The notes under the pieces were generated by a model. That model was not told the origin of the DNA, searched no databases, and saw nothing but the letters and a program-made list of their open reading frames with translations. From contig OY776119.1 in the NCBI GenBank assembly GCA_963675135.1, forward strand, positions 45,569,198 to 45,633,197: a stretch of 64,000 nucleotides of DNA. The letters are read 5' to 3'. The DNA is from Galeopsis tetrahit. Lineage: Eukaryota > Streptophyta > Magnoliopsida > Lamiales > Lamiaceae. The stretch's first letter is position 1. Each line of letters starts with the position of its first letter. Of this stretch, positions 30,125 through 41,265 are shown one piece after another. Position numbers and translations under genes: made by a program.

Positions 30125-32130
30125 ATGGAGTATCCATTTTCGCCCGCACTAAAGCCTCCGATTCTAGATGGCACTAATTATGCCTTCTGGAAACCTAAAA
30201 TGAGGATGTACATCAAATCTATTGATGAAAGAGCATGGAGGAGTGTTCTAGGTGGCTGGACTCAGCCAAGAACTGCTGCAGATGAGGACAATGAAGCCCA
30301 AATCAAGAGAGAGCTAGACTGGACAGCCGAAGAAATCACAACAGCTAGTTACAATTCAAAGGCATTGAATGCAATCTTTACCTCAACTGATGCATCAATG
30401 TTCAAAATCATTTCAAGCTGCATTTCATCCAAAGATGCATGGGATCGATTACAAGAACATTGTGAAGGATCGGAGAGAGAGCTAGACTGGACAGCCGAAG
30501 AAATCACAAAATTTGGACAGTGTACGAAGGACCAGACTTCGTATGCTTGGAACAAAATTTGAAATTTGAGGATGAAAGAAGATGAGACCATCTCATCTTA
30601 CAATGAAAAGCTGACTGAGATTTCAAATGAAGCTCATTCTCTTGGTGATCCAATCTCTAATACAAGGTTAGTACATAAAATTCTTAGATCAGTTCCTAAA
30701 CGTTTTAAACCTAAGATATGTGCTAAAGACGAAGCTAAAGATACATATGTGCTCAGTCAAAATGAATTAATTGGTATTTTGAAAACATATGAAATGAACA
30801 TATCTGAAAAGGCTGATAATGAAAAGAAAGTGCTTGTTTTCAAGGGTGATGCATCATTACCTGCATCATCCAGTTCTGGAAAATCCCCTTATGTTACTGA
30901 AATTGATTCTGATGAAGAAAATTTTGAGGAATATTATAATGATCCTGATTACATGGCTTTTATGACTAGACAGTTTAAAACCTTCATGAAGAATAAGAAA
31001 TTTAAAGACAATATTCAACCTAAGGTTCAGATTACTAATAATCAACAATTGCCTATTAGGAAGAACACTCTTAATCCTTCAAGACAATTAGAAAGAGGAA
31101 ACAGGTTTAGGTCTGACCAAGACTATAGGAAGAATGTTAAATGTGATGCATATTCTGGATTTGGTCATTATGCTAATGAATGTGCTAACACTATTCTGAA
31201 AAAGAAACTAAATTTCAGTGTTACTTTAAGTGATGAATCTGATGTTGAGCATGATCCTGAAAAAGACATTGAACAAGCTTTTTCTGCTAGAATTATTTAT
31301 GATGATACATTTGATGATGATCTGGATGATTTTTATTATGATGTGAAGACAGATGAGCCATCATTTGAGAAATCACTGAGTAATAAAATTCCAGAATTTA
31401 ATTGTTTCACAAGTTCTATTACAGAGACAGGTACATCCAGAAAAGCTGCTGATATTCAAGATTTGTCTAACACTGTGTTCAAACTGGAAAGTCTTTTAAC
31501 AAAGAAAGATAAAGAAATTTCTAATCTAAAAGATAGACTAGAAGTATCTGTTCTTGATTTCAGAAAATATTCTTATGCAAATCCCTTGACAAATGAAGAA
31601 CAACACATTTCATATTCTGAAACTGAAAAATTAAATCGCATTATCAAATCTTTAACATTTGAAAATGATGATTTAAGAAACTCTGTTTTAAAACTTGAGA
31701 GTGTTCTAACCAAGAAGGATTGTGAGATTGAAAAACTTGAAGAAAAGATGAAGGAAGTGTCTTTAAGCTTCAAGAAATTCTCTGAAGGAAAAGCAAAATT
31801 GGATGAATCACTGCTGTTCAACAATACAAGGAAAGCAGGTATTGGTTATAAAGGTAAAACAGTTCTTAATTTTCAAAGTAATGGATCTACTGTTTTTGTC
31901 AAAGCTGAACAAAAAAATGATGCTACTGTTTCAAAGAAAAATCTTGTCAATATGAAAGAACTTGTGTGCAACTACTGCTTTAAAAAGGGAGATAAAGCTT
32001 ATTATTGTTTAAAAAGACAGAAGAATTTAAATGCTTCTGGATTGCCTAAAATGACACCACACACAAAGCAACATTCACAGAAAACAGAATGGATTTCTAA
32101 AAATACTATATGTAATGTTGTGCATATGTC
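30125..32130 (+). pseudogene. Gag of Sirevirus-like element 2, damaged
   Basis: It starts at ATG 30125 (MEYPFSPALKPPILDGTNY), 55 bp after the primer site. The capsid-like part (UBN2/DUF4219 type) runs to about 30800 and includes SSCISSKDAWDRLQEHCEGS and MKEDETISSYNEKL. A 35-bp stretch from 30307-30341 is repeated at 30475-30509 and, with a one-base loss, creates a stop at 30560. Two Leu/Lys/Glu-rich coiled-coil regions lie near 31470-31560 and 31620-31770, a known Sirevirus gag trait. Both zinc knuckles are altered: CDAYSGFGHYANEC lacks the second Cys, and CNYCFKKGDKAYYC has Asp where His is expected. Gag packages element RNA in cytoplasmic particles. This copy is unlikely to do so. Confidence 0.88.
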
Positions 32131-35100
32131 TTTGAAAGCATGTGTTCCTGGTTTATGGTATTTTGACAGTGGCTGCTCAAAACATATCACAGGTCAAATT
32201 GATTATCTATCTGATTACAAAGCTTATAATGGTGGTAATGTTACTTATGGAGGTGGATCTAAAGAGAAGTTCATTAGTAAAGGAACCTTAAATGTTCCTG
32301 GATTTCCTAGATTACCAAATGTTTTACATGTTGATGGATTACTTGTCAACCTTATTAGTATAAGCCAATTATGTGATGATGACTTGCATGTAAAGTTTGA
32401 TAAAAATTCATGCTATGTACGAGATGAAAATTCTGATTGCATTATGATGGGTAATAGATCTGTTGATAATTGTTATTTAATTGAATCCAAAGTGAGCTGC
32501 AATAATGTGAAAAATGATGAAAGTACACTATGGCATCATAGACTTGGGCATGTTAATCATAGACAGATTGATAGATTAATTAGACTCAAAGCTGTTACAG
32601 GTTTACCAATGCTGAAATTTTCAGACAAACACATCTGTGGACCATGTCAAAAGGGCAAACAGGTAAGAGCTTCTCACAAACTATTAGGCCAGTGTTCTAC
32701 AAAACATTGTTTTGAATTACTTCATATGGATCTTATAGGTCCTATGGAAACTGATAGTATAGGTGGAAAAAGGTATTCTTTTGTCATTGTTGATGATTAT
32801 TCTAGATTCACATGGATAGAATTCCTAAAAGAAAAATCAGAAACCTTTTATATCTTTAAAACTCTGTGCAAAAGATTCAAGACTGTCTATAATTCTAAAG
32901 TATGTAGAATTAGATCATACCATGGAAGAGAGTTTGATAACAGTGCTTTCACTGAATTCTGTGAATCTAAAGGCATATTACAGGAGTTCTCATCACCTAA
33001 AACTCCTCAACAGAATGGGATAGCAGAAAGGAAAAATAGAACTCTTCAAGAGATGGCTAGAGTTATGCTATGTTCTAAAAATTTAGCCAAAAGGTTTTGG
33101 GCTAAAGCTCTAAATACAGCTTGCCATATTTCTAATAGAGTCTTGATTAGAACAGATTCTAATAGTACCCCTTATGAAATACTGAATAAAAGAAAGCCTA
33201 ATCTTAAGTATTTTCATGTATTTGGCTGTGTTTGCTACATTCTAAATGATAGAGAACAATTGCATAAATTTGACTCTAAAAGTGACAAAGGTTTTTTCCT
33301 TGGTTATTCAAGGAACAGTAAAGCATATAGGATCTATAATCTCAGAACAAATACTGTTCAAGAATCTGTAAATGTCGTTTTTGATGATAACATAAGTATT
33401 ACAGGAAACAGTATTGAAGAGGATGTCTCAGACCTTGCTGATAGTCCAATAATTACTGACAGAACATATCAGATCAAAGATGATGAACAGAATGAGGGAA
33501 CACATACAGACACATCTGCTGAAGTTACAGAAAATCCAGAAAATCTGTACAATCTGCATAAAACTCCTTCAAGGAGAGTTCAAAAGAATCATCCACAAGA
33601 GCTGATTATAGGTGATCAATCTACTGCAATTCAGACCAGAAGAAGGTTGGGTATAAATTCAAAAGATGTGGTAAGATCTATTTGCATGACTTCTGTGTGT
33701 AATAAGGTAAATCATGAGTGTTATCATTCTGCTATTGAACCTAAAACTGTAAAATAAGCCTTAAATGATGAACATTGGGTAGAAGCTATGCATGAAGAAT
33801 TGAATCAATTTGTTAGAAATGATGTATGGACATTAGTACCTAGACCAGATCATACAAATGTTATTGGTACTAAATGGATTTTCAAAAACAAAACTGATGA
33901 AATAGGCAATATTATCAGAAACAAAGCAAGGCTTGTTGCTCAAGGATATACTCAAGTAGAGGGAGTAGATTTTGATGAAACATTTGCTCCAGTTGCTAGA
34001 ATAGAATCCATTAGACTTTTACTTGCTATTGCATGCTTTATCAACATAAAACTATACCAAATGGATGTTAAAGCAGCCTTTCTAAATGGAATCTTAATGG
34101 AAGAAGCCTATGTTGAGCAACCAAAAGGCTTTGAAAATCCAGAATTTCCTGACCATGTTTTTAAGTTAAAAAAGGCTCTTTATGGCTTGAAACAAGCACC
34201 TAGAGCTTGGTATGAAAGATTAACTGATTTTTTAATTGAATTTGGTTTTACTAGAGGAGAAGCTGATAGAACTCTATTAATTAAGCATGAGAAAAATGAT
34301 ATTATGGTAGCTCAAATTTATGTTGATGATATAGTGTTTGGGTCTACTTGTGATGATATGCTAAAACTGTTTGTGAATGAAATGACATCAACCTTTGAAA
34401 TGTCTATGGTTGGTGACTTAAATTATTTCCTTGGCTTGCAAATTAAACAGCAAAATGATGGTATCTTTATATCACAAAGTAAATATGCTAAAAATCTTGT
34501 GAAAAGGTTTGGTTTAGAGAATGTTAAACACATGAAAACTCCTATGGGATCAACTCAGAAACTGAGTAAAGACAGTGTTGGCCAGAATATTGATCCAACA
34601 TTGTACAGATCAATGATAGAAAGTCTTCTTTACTTGAGCTCTACTTGGCCTGATATTATGTTTAGTGTATGTTTGTGTGCTAGATATCAGTCAGACCCAA
34701 AAAAATGTCATATGCATGCTGTAAAAAGGATAATTAGATATGTTGCAGGAACTTGTGACCTAGGCTTATGGTACAGCAAGGACACAAATTGTCCCTTAAT
34801 TGGCTATAGTGATGCTTACTGGGCAGGAGATGCTAATTATAGAAAGAGCACCAGTGGTGGCTGCTTCTACATGGGAAATAATCTCATATCTTGGCATAGC
34901 AAGAAACAGAACTGTGTATCAAAATCCACAGCCGAATCTAAGTATATTGCAGCAGGGAGTTGCTGTACACAACTACTTTGGTTACAAAAAATGTTGTGTG
35001 ATTATGGTTTACCCTGTGATACTCTAACTGTTTTTTGTGATAACACTAGTGCCATAAATATATCAAAGAATCCAGTGCAACATTCTAAGCACATAAGTAT

Positions 35101-35254
35101 AAGACATCATTTCATAAGAGATCTAATAGAAAAAGAGGTGGTCAAGTTGGAATATGTTTCTACAGAAAAACAACTTGCTGATATATTCACAAAAGCTTTA
35201 GATGATAAGAGATTTTCCTCTCTAAGGAAGTCTCTTGGATTATGCAATATCTGA
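32131..35254 (+). pseudogene. Pol of Sirevirus-like element 2, one stop and altered active sites
   Basis: It continues in frame from gag. The protease motif FDSGCSKHITG lies near 32165, the integrase zinc region HHRLGHVNH…CGPCQKGKQ at 32535-32660, and the integrase core LLHMDLIGPM near 32725. Next comes RSYHGREFDN near 32915, where TDHGREF is normal, so a catalytic Asp is replaced by Tyr, then TPQQNGIAERKNRT near 33010. A TAA at 33755-33757 replaces the Glu codon found in element 1. RT follows with MDVKAAFLNG, LYGLKQAPRAWY and IYVDDIVFGST (YVDD at 34319-34330), then RNase H with GYSDAYWAGD (Asp to Tyr), ISKNPVQHSKHISIRHHF and LADIFTKALDDKRF, ending at 35254. Apart from the one stop the frame is open throughout, in keeping with recent insertion. 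Confidence 0.93.
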
Positions 35255-35986
35255 ACACTGTATCAAAAGTGTTGTACCAAATGCGGCAGCATTTGGGACA
35301 ACACCAGAATTGTTCATTTAATTATTTCTTTGTATAAATTTCGTAAGTGTCGGATTTAACATAATTCTTTATAATCTTAGTCTAGAAATCTTAAATTGAG
35401 TCATGTGAAATATGAGAAAAGCTTGTACAATCTCTCAAATGCAAAGGAAATCACAAATTAGATGCTTTAAAAATCACTGAGTAACTAGGGACACGGAGCT
35501 CGCTACTACGATGTTCTCTTTTCTAAAGGTGATATATATTGCATCAAATTAAACACAAATCCATTGAGTAACTATGGGGCACAGAGTTCGCTGCTACGAT
35601 GCACTCTTTTGAAAAGATTGATCAATGTGTAAATGTGATAAAAATTAAAGTGCAACACATATGAAGCAAATTCATGAAAAAACTGTGTTGAGATGTACAA
35701 AATGCCAACAATCTATTCAACACCTGACTCAGACTTATGATTTTGATTATTTATAGAATAAATTAATTTCCGATAATTATTATTTTTATTATCTGCAAAT
35801 ATTTATCTGAATCTAATTATTTTATTTGTTCAGTTATTAATTAATTTGTTTCATTTATTTATTATTTCTCAGTAATTATTCTCCACGACACATGACAACA
35901 CACGAACTTTTATGGAGAGAAGTTAATTCTTCCACTCTCTCCATTTCATCTCATACAAAATCGTGCTTCAACTCCCGCCTGAAATC
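35255..35986 (+). other. Spacer between pol and third ORF, element 2
   Basis: This is non-coding. It carries two copies of a ~38-bp unit (35475-35513 and 35563-35601, 88 bp apart) with GAGTAACTA, GGCACAGAGTTCGCT and CTACGATG. It is followed by AT-rich sequence and the TATA box at 35987. The same order holds in element 1 on the minus strand. The phrase ATGCGGCAGCATTTGGGACA just after pol also recurs in element 1 near 23930. Confidence 0.7.
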
Positions 35987-35998
35987 CTCTATAAATAG
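35987..35998 (+). promoter_or_regulatory. TATA box upstream of third ORF, element 2
   Basis: CTCTATAAATAG lies about 300 bp before the likely ATG of the third ORF. A splice-acceptor-like TTTTGCAG at about 36180 could shorten the leader. The equivalent TATA box is present in element 1. Confidence 0.5.
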
Positions 35999-36294
35999 AT
36001 CTCATATGTATGCTATTTTATACCATCGAGCTTACTTCTGTTTCTGCAACACTCATTCAAGAATATAATTTTTGGCATAAGTGTTACTTCACAAATTGGT
36101 ATAATTATTTGATTTTTTTTATGGTTATCTCCTCCTTCCAGAATTCGAAGGGTCTAATCAATTTATTTCTTGCTTTTGCAGGTAATCATCATCATTCGAA
36201 CAACACCTGGTTTTTCTCAATTCAAAATTCAAACAGAGCCCCTTCTCAACTACCCTGCGATTTCTTCTCTGAAAAACTCAAAATCAAACCCAAA

Positions 36295-38286
36295 ATGGTG
36301 ATCATCACTGAAATTCTAAACTCTCCCGTACCTGGTTCGCCATCATTCGTTGTTGGAACCATGGTTGTTCCGTTCGAGCCTGAATCCTCCGCCTTACCAC
36401 TGGTTGTTTACAATCCTCTTGATATCCGAAGCGAAATGGCACATGCAAACATCCCTGAGCCAACAAGTGCTGCTGCAAATAATCGCTCACCTCTTCCATC
36501 ATCAATCGCCATAAAATAATTCCCTCTAGGGACTCCATTCGAGAAACTGAAAAGGGCTTACGAATCCCTAGCTCGTAAAACAGCCTCCCCAACCATTATC
36601 TTGGAGGGAGAGATTCTTGATAATGCAATGTTCCGAGAAGATGTGCCAGCGGTGGAGAAAAGTGATGTGCAAATGGAAGATGCCTCCTCGTCTGATGGGG
36701 AGATTTTGGCAGCAAAGATAGCTCGTTTAAGGCAAAAGAGGAAATTCACCACTAAAACGGCAAAAGCCCCTGCTCCCGCCACTCGCAGATGGCCTGGAGG
36801 TCGTCGTGTCTCTTACAGGACTCTTGGGAAACGAGTCGACTACTTTGGGAAGAAAAATCCCAGAACGGACGGAGGAAAAGCTCAACCGATTATCCTATCT
36901 AATTCAGAATCTGAGGCAGAGCCTCAAAGTATCGATGATATCATCGACAACTTTCCCGAAGCCGTGTCTGTTGAGCATGCAGATGAAGACATCCCCACTC
37001 CTCAGGCAGTACACAAAAAGGCTCGAAAAACTCAACCAGTTGGTTCTCCAGTGGCCACATCCAAAAGCTCATCCTCCGAATCCAGCTCATACGCCTCTGC
37101 TCCAGAGGAAGAGGTACCTTTTTCTTCTGATATAGACTCTAGTGATGACGAGGTTGAATACAACGATCATAAGAGTACACGTTATAAAACAGTTCGAAAT
37201 AGGACAATTCTTAGTGAACGAATTCAAAAAATCTCTGATTTTGAAGAAACTAATCTTGTGGATTGGTTTAGGGAAAGGTCTATTTTGGATGCCTTATTAT
37301 TTGCAGTACCGTACGTAGTTGATTGGGTTCATGAATTCTATGCAAATGTTAGTGCTAAAACTGGTGATACGAATTCTAGAAGATATGGTTGTGTGCCATT
37401 TCGTGGTCTTGAGATTATTATTACACCTAGGAAAATCAACATGATGTTGAAAACGAGAATTATGGAGGATCCCGTAGTAACAGACCTTGATTTGATGATC
37501 AGTGTGCTTACAGGTGGAAAAATTACTCATTGGGTGCCAAAATTGCTTGCATCTCGGTTAACTAGCTTATATTCCGTTTTACATAAGATTGTGTGTTATA
37601 ATTGGATTCCAACAACAAACAACACAACTCTTACCTTGGAACAAACTGTCTTACTCTATAAGATTGGTCACCTTAAGCAGTTTAATCTAGGACATGTGAT
37701 ATTTCAGAATATGATGAACTTCAATTGCAACATGACTAGTAAGGGCCTTCTTCCATATCCTTGTTTGATTTATAAGTTGCTGGCCGACAAGGAGTTCCAA
37801 AGATTGGACACTGAGATCATTAGTGGATATGTTCCAAGCCTCTCAATTTCACCACAACTTCTGCTTCGTGGTGGTGGTGACCGGATTGTGGATCTGCCTA
37901 TACCAAAGATTACTGCCCCCAGAAGTGTTGATCCAAATATGCCATCAACCTCCAGAACACACCCTTCATCAGGTTGTGTAACATCTGTTTATCTATCTTC
38001 ACACTTCATTCTCAAGCAGGTTGATATACTTCAAGGCACAATAACTAATCTCCAGAGTACGGTTGAGGACTTGATCATCCAAAAACAGTTCTGGGAAGAG
38101 CTGCTTTCTACCTCAACGGGGGGAGTGAGTTCCAATGTTCACAATGCAGTTCCAGTTCCAATTCAAGGTCAAGATAATGTTGTTCTAGTTCAAGAAGAGA
38201 GTTTTATTCCTAATCCAAACCAAGAAGATGCAGATGCTGATGCTCAAGACATTGAAGATATCTATGGAGATCTCAATGTAGTTTGA
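36295..38286 (+). pseudogene. Third ORF (env position) of element 2, one stop
   Basis: The ATG at 36295 (MVIITEILNSPVPGSPS) is in frame with the long open part from 36520 onward. A TAA at 36517-36519 interrupts after SSIAIK, otherwise the frame is clear to 38286. Like the 768-aa copy it has an acidic, Ser-rich N-terminal half with a basic Arg-rich patch (RRWPGGRRVSYRTLGKR), then the shared domain VVDWVHEFYANVS, PFRGLEIIITPRKIN, RLTSLYSVLHKIVCYNWIPT, YKIGHLKQFNLGHVIFQNMM and LLPYPCLIYKLL. A coiled-coil-like stretch (QVDILQGTITNLQSTVEDL), TSTGGV and an acidic end DIEDIYGDLNVV follow. Pairwise identity with the other copies is only moderate outside the domain. There is no evident membrane segment. 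It could start at 36601 instead if the stop is respected. Confidence 0.8.
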
Positions 38287-38658
38287 AGACTTGAAGAATG
38301 AGGAAGTGTAGAGTATGGGGGAGTTCGTGCAGACTCCTGAAGATGCAGCTGATTCTATCAGCCCAATCCTCCCCTTTACTGCTTTCATTTATTTCCTCAA
38401 TTTGGATGCAGTTTAATCTAGCCCAAAGCCTTACTTATTTTGCTTTTTTTTTTCTGTCCCACATACATTGCCATACATTGCCTTATGTTTTCTGTTTTCA
38501 CTATTTTTAAATCTAAGTACATTGTTTTTAACTTAGATGTTGTGATTTAATTTGGTTAAATACTGATATTGGTTCTTTTTTGAAATATCATGGGTATTGA
38601 TTTCTTTATCAACATTCTGAATGTTGTGAACATTAGGGGTGTTGATGTAGAAAGGCCA
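38287..38658 (+). other. 3' untranslated region of element 2
   Basis: This is non-coding sequence between the third ORF and the polypurine tract. It is T-rich, with no gene recognised. A phrase near 38645 (TGATGTAGAAAGGCCAAATT) parallels TTGTAGTCGAAAGGTCAAATT at 51290, so the pre-PPT region is conserved between families. Confidence 0.6.
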
Positions 38659-38671
38659 AATTGGGGGAGAT
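38659..38671 (+). promoter_or_regulatory. Polypurine tract, element 2
   Basis: AATTGGGGGAGAT directly precedes the 3' LTR start (TGTTGATG). The same tract occurs in element 1 and in the remnant at 51308-51320. It primes plus-strand DNA synthesis. Confidence 0.9.
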
Positions 38672-39463
38672 TGTTGATGTTGGAATAGGTGTTGTATTTT
38701 ATGATCCAACATTTCAGTTACATGTTGTACTAAATGTGCCAACACCTACTACAACATCAGAATTTGCCCTTTCTCCTTTACTAACTCTAACTTAACTTGG
38801 GTTGCTTAGTGATGTCCCAAATGCAGGTAGAAGACGTGGGCAACACCCAGGTCAAGCAGTTGCATGGGAGTGAGAAGTTTCTAAGCCTCAATACGCAAGT
38901 TCCTACAAATGTGGAGTGTGAAGGGAAGTTACAAGAAACCACCTTGATCCAATGGCTAAGAATGATCAAGGGAGTTGTAGGAGTTGCAAGGCAGTTCGAA
39001 CTCAAGCCTATAAATAGAACCAATTGCCTTCACTTCAAAGGACAACAAGAGAGAAAGCTAAACTAGATTACTACCTATGGAATGCGCAACGCTTCTAGTT
39101 AGAAAAAACATTTTGTTCTTTCTTGTAGATTAGTGCACTTGTATAAACCCGAATATTTGTGTACTTAATCATAGTCGTTTATTAGGAAAATATGTTAGAT
39201 CTATAAGGGAGATAGTTTCGTATTTTTCTAGTAACTTTTCAAACTCAATTTGAGTTGTAGTTGTTGAAAACCTTACAAGGTTGTTGATTTTGTTTCACTG
39301 ATATTAAGAGTTAATATAAGTGATTCGTGTAGATTAATTATTTAATCTACACAATTTTTGAAATACTCTTTGCAAAGTGTTTGTTTAAATTCCGCTGCTC
39401 ATTGTTGTCTGGTTTGTGCCAACACTACAGACAACATCTCTGTATATCGCACGCACACTTTCA
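38672..39463 (+). mobile_element. 3' LTR of Sirevirus-like element 2
   Basis: 792 bp, TG…CA, nearly identical to 29261-30056. The differences seen are about seven single bases (for example GATCCAAC against GATCTAAC) and one 4-bp CA-repeat change at the 3' end. It is followed by the target duplication AAAAC. Confidence 0.97.
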
Positions 39464-39468
39464 AAAAC

Positions 39469-40049
39469 AACAAACTAAAATTAAAAGAAGGAAGCAAAGA
39501 GGTAAAATGAGATGTATTCCATCCGCAACCAAAATCCAGTTCAGTCATCTGTTTGTTTTAGCAGGGAATACACAATTTTTTTTTTTAATAATTTGCATTC
39601 ATCCTCCTTTTCAAAATAAATGATGCATTAACCGTCTACAGAAAAAAAATATTAAAAAAGTTCAATATTTAGCTAAATATAATTTATGGTAGGAAAGATG
39701 TGGGAGTTGAATATATAATAAGAAAAAAAATTATAGATTCTTTAATTAGTAGAGGTAAATTTGGAATAAGGGTATGAGAATAGTTAAAACTTAAAACATC
39801 AAACATCAAATAATTTGAGAAATAATTGGAGGTTAAAACTTCATTTATAATTGGAGGTTAAAACATCTTTATACATATATATTTAGTTCTTCTCATATTA
39901 ACTTCCTTTTTTTTTTTTCTGGAAGTATGAGATTTTGTATCGAAATAAATATATTTGGGAAAAAAAGGTTTGGATTATATTACTCTATGAATTAAGTACA
40001 ATTAATCAAAAGTAATATTTTTAACCTATAAAATGAATCGTATGGAATA
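39469..40049. other. AT-rich flank, nothing recognised
   Basis: This is AT-rich non-coding sequence to the right of element 2. Poly-A and poly-T runs are frequent. No gene or clear repeat end was found. Confidence 0.45.
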
Positions 40050-40160
40050 CTCCCTCGGTCCACAAATTTTATTATTATACTTCTAGAATTAAATTTTAAA
40101 ACAATTAGCAACATGTTATGTGACAAAAATAAAGTGGTTCCCGTTAATATGATGAAGTAA
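40050..40160. mobile_element. Partial Stowaway-like MITE end
   Basis: CTCCCTCGGTCC after TA at 40048-40049 is the Stowaway-type terminus, and ACAAATTTTATTATTATACTT follows as in related elements. The other terminus is not seen. Confidence 0.4.
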
Positions 40161-40625
40161 CAAAAAGTTTTTTCCTGCCCAGATGTTATCGACACATCAA
40201 CGACGAACACTCTAAGTTGTGCTCATTATGATTGAGAGCATATATCAACGTTTATTAATTTGGAATTAAATGTTAGATTTTTTTTTTTCTATACAATAAT
40301 TCACTTTTCAAAAAATTAAATTACACATTTTGAGTAAATACACCATAAATGTTGTTTGATCTATAAAGCATGTTATAAGGCCGGGACCTCTATCCGCATG
40401 ATATGGTATTGTCCGTACTGCATGTGCATGCCGCGGTAATCACCTATACATAAATAACATGCATATATAAAATTAAATTTAATTAATGACTTTTCATAAT
40501 TATGCATATTTATTGTATATATCTTTTACTTAACTCATGTAATTATGTTACCTTGTAAATCATTATTATATATACAAGTCATAACGCACTCACAAAACTT
40601 AATGGTGATCATATTATATTGTTCA

Positions 40626-41265
40626 CATGGTATCAGACTAAAACACTACACGAAAAACCCTAATTTTCTCTCTCCCTCTCTGCCGCCGCCGCCTCTCCCC
40701 TCTCCGTCGAGCTCATCGCCTCTCCTCATGAATGTCCTCATTCACATGGTTACCGTGACACTTTCTTCCTCAAATTATTTCCTCTGGAAGAAACAAGTCG
40801 TTCCAATGCTCACTTGTGTCGATCTCTATAGCCTCGTGGACGGCACATCCATTGCCCCTACTGCCACTCATCCCACCTTCGCCGCCTGGAAATCGAAGGA
40901 TCGGAAGGTACTTGCCTTTCTTCTCTCCTTTCTCACCGAAGAGTCTTTGACCGAGGTCATTCAGTGTGACACGGCCCGTGAAACATGGCTTGCCCTAGAG
41001 GATGCTTTCAGCCACTCCTCTCAATTCCGTACCACTCAACTTCGTGAGGAACTCATTTTCCTCAAACGTGACTCCCTCTCTGTTGCCGAATACAATCGCT
41101 GTTTTTAAGGTCTTGTGCGAACCAATTTGCCGCGATCGGCAAACCCGTGGACAGTTCCGACATGTCGCATTGGTTCTTGCCTCGGTCCCAAATTCAGTGA
41201 TTTTGCCGACACCAGAATGGCCTTCACGCCCGTTCTCGCGTTCCATAACTTGATTATTGCTCAAT
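40626..41265 (+). pseudogene. Copia gag fragment with primer site, different family
   Basis: TGGTATCAGA at about 40627 is an initiator-Met primer site, so a 5' LTR should end near 40625, but its start was not found. The gag part reads VTLSSSNYFLWKKQVVPMLT, SLVDGT, FAAWKSKDRKVLAFLLSFLT and TTQLREELIFLKRDSLSVAE (UBN2 type) up to about 41108. After frame changes it continues with LGPKFSDFADTRMAF near 41185-41230. It stops at about 41265 with no pol, so this is a truncated element unrelated to the Sirevirus-like family. Confidence 0.8.

Larger units (their letters stand above)
29261..39463 (+). mobile_element. Complete Sirevirus-like Ty1/copia element 2, 10.2 kb
   Basis: The element has two LTRs, TSD AAAAC (29256-29260 and 39464-39468), a primer site for initiator tRNA-Met, gag with coiled coils and zinc knuckles, pol in the copia order (protease, integrase, RT, RNase H), a spacer with a paired repeat, a third ORF, and a polypurine tract. 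A coiled-coil gag plus an extra ORF at the env position is the Sirevirus (SIRE/Maximus) plan. The LTRs are nearly identical, so insertion was recent. Coding damage in gag, pol and the third ORF nevertheless makes this copy defective, which suggests mobilisation by a helper copy or rapid decay. Confidence 0.93.
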
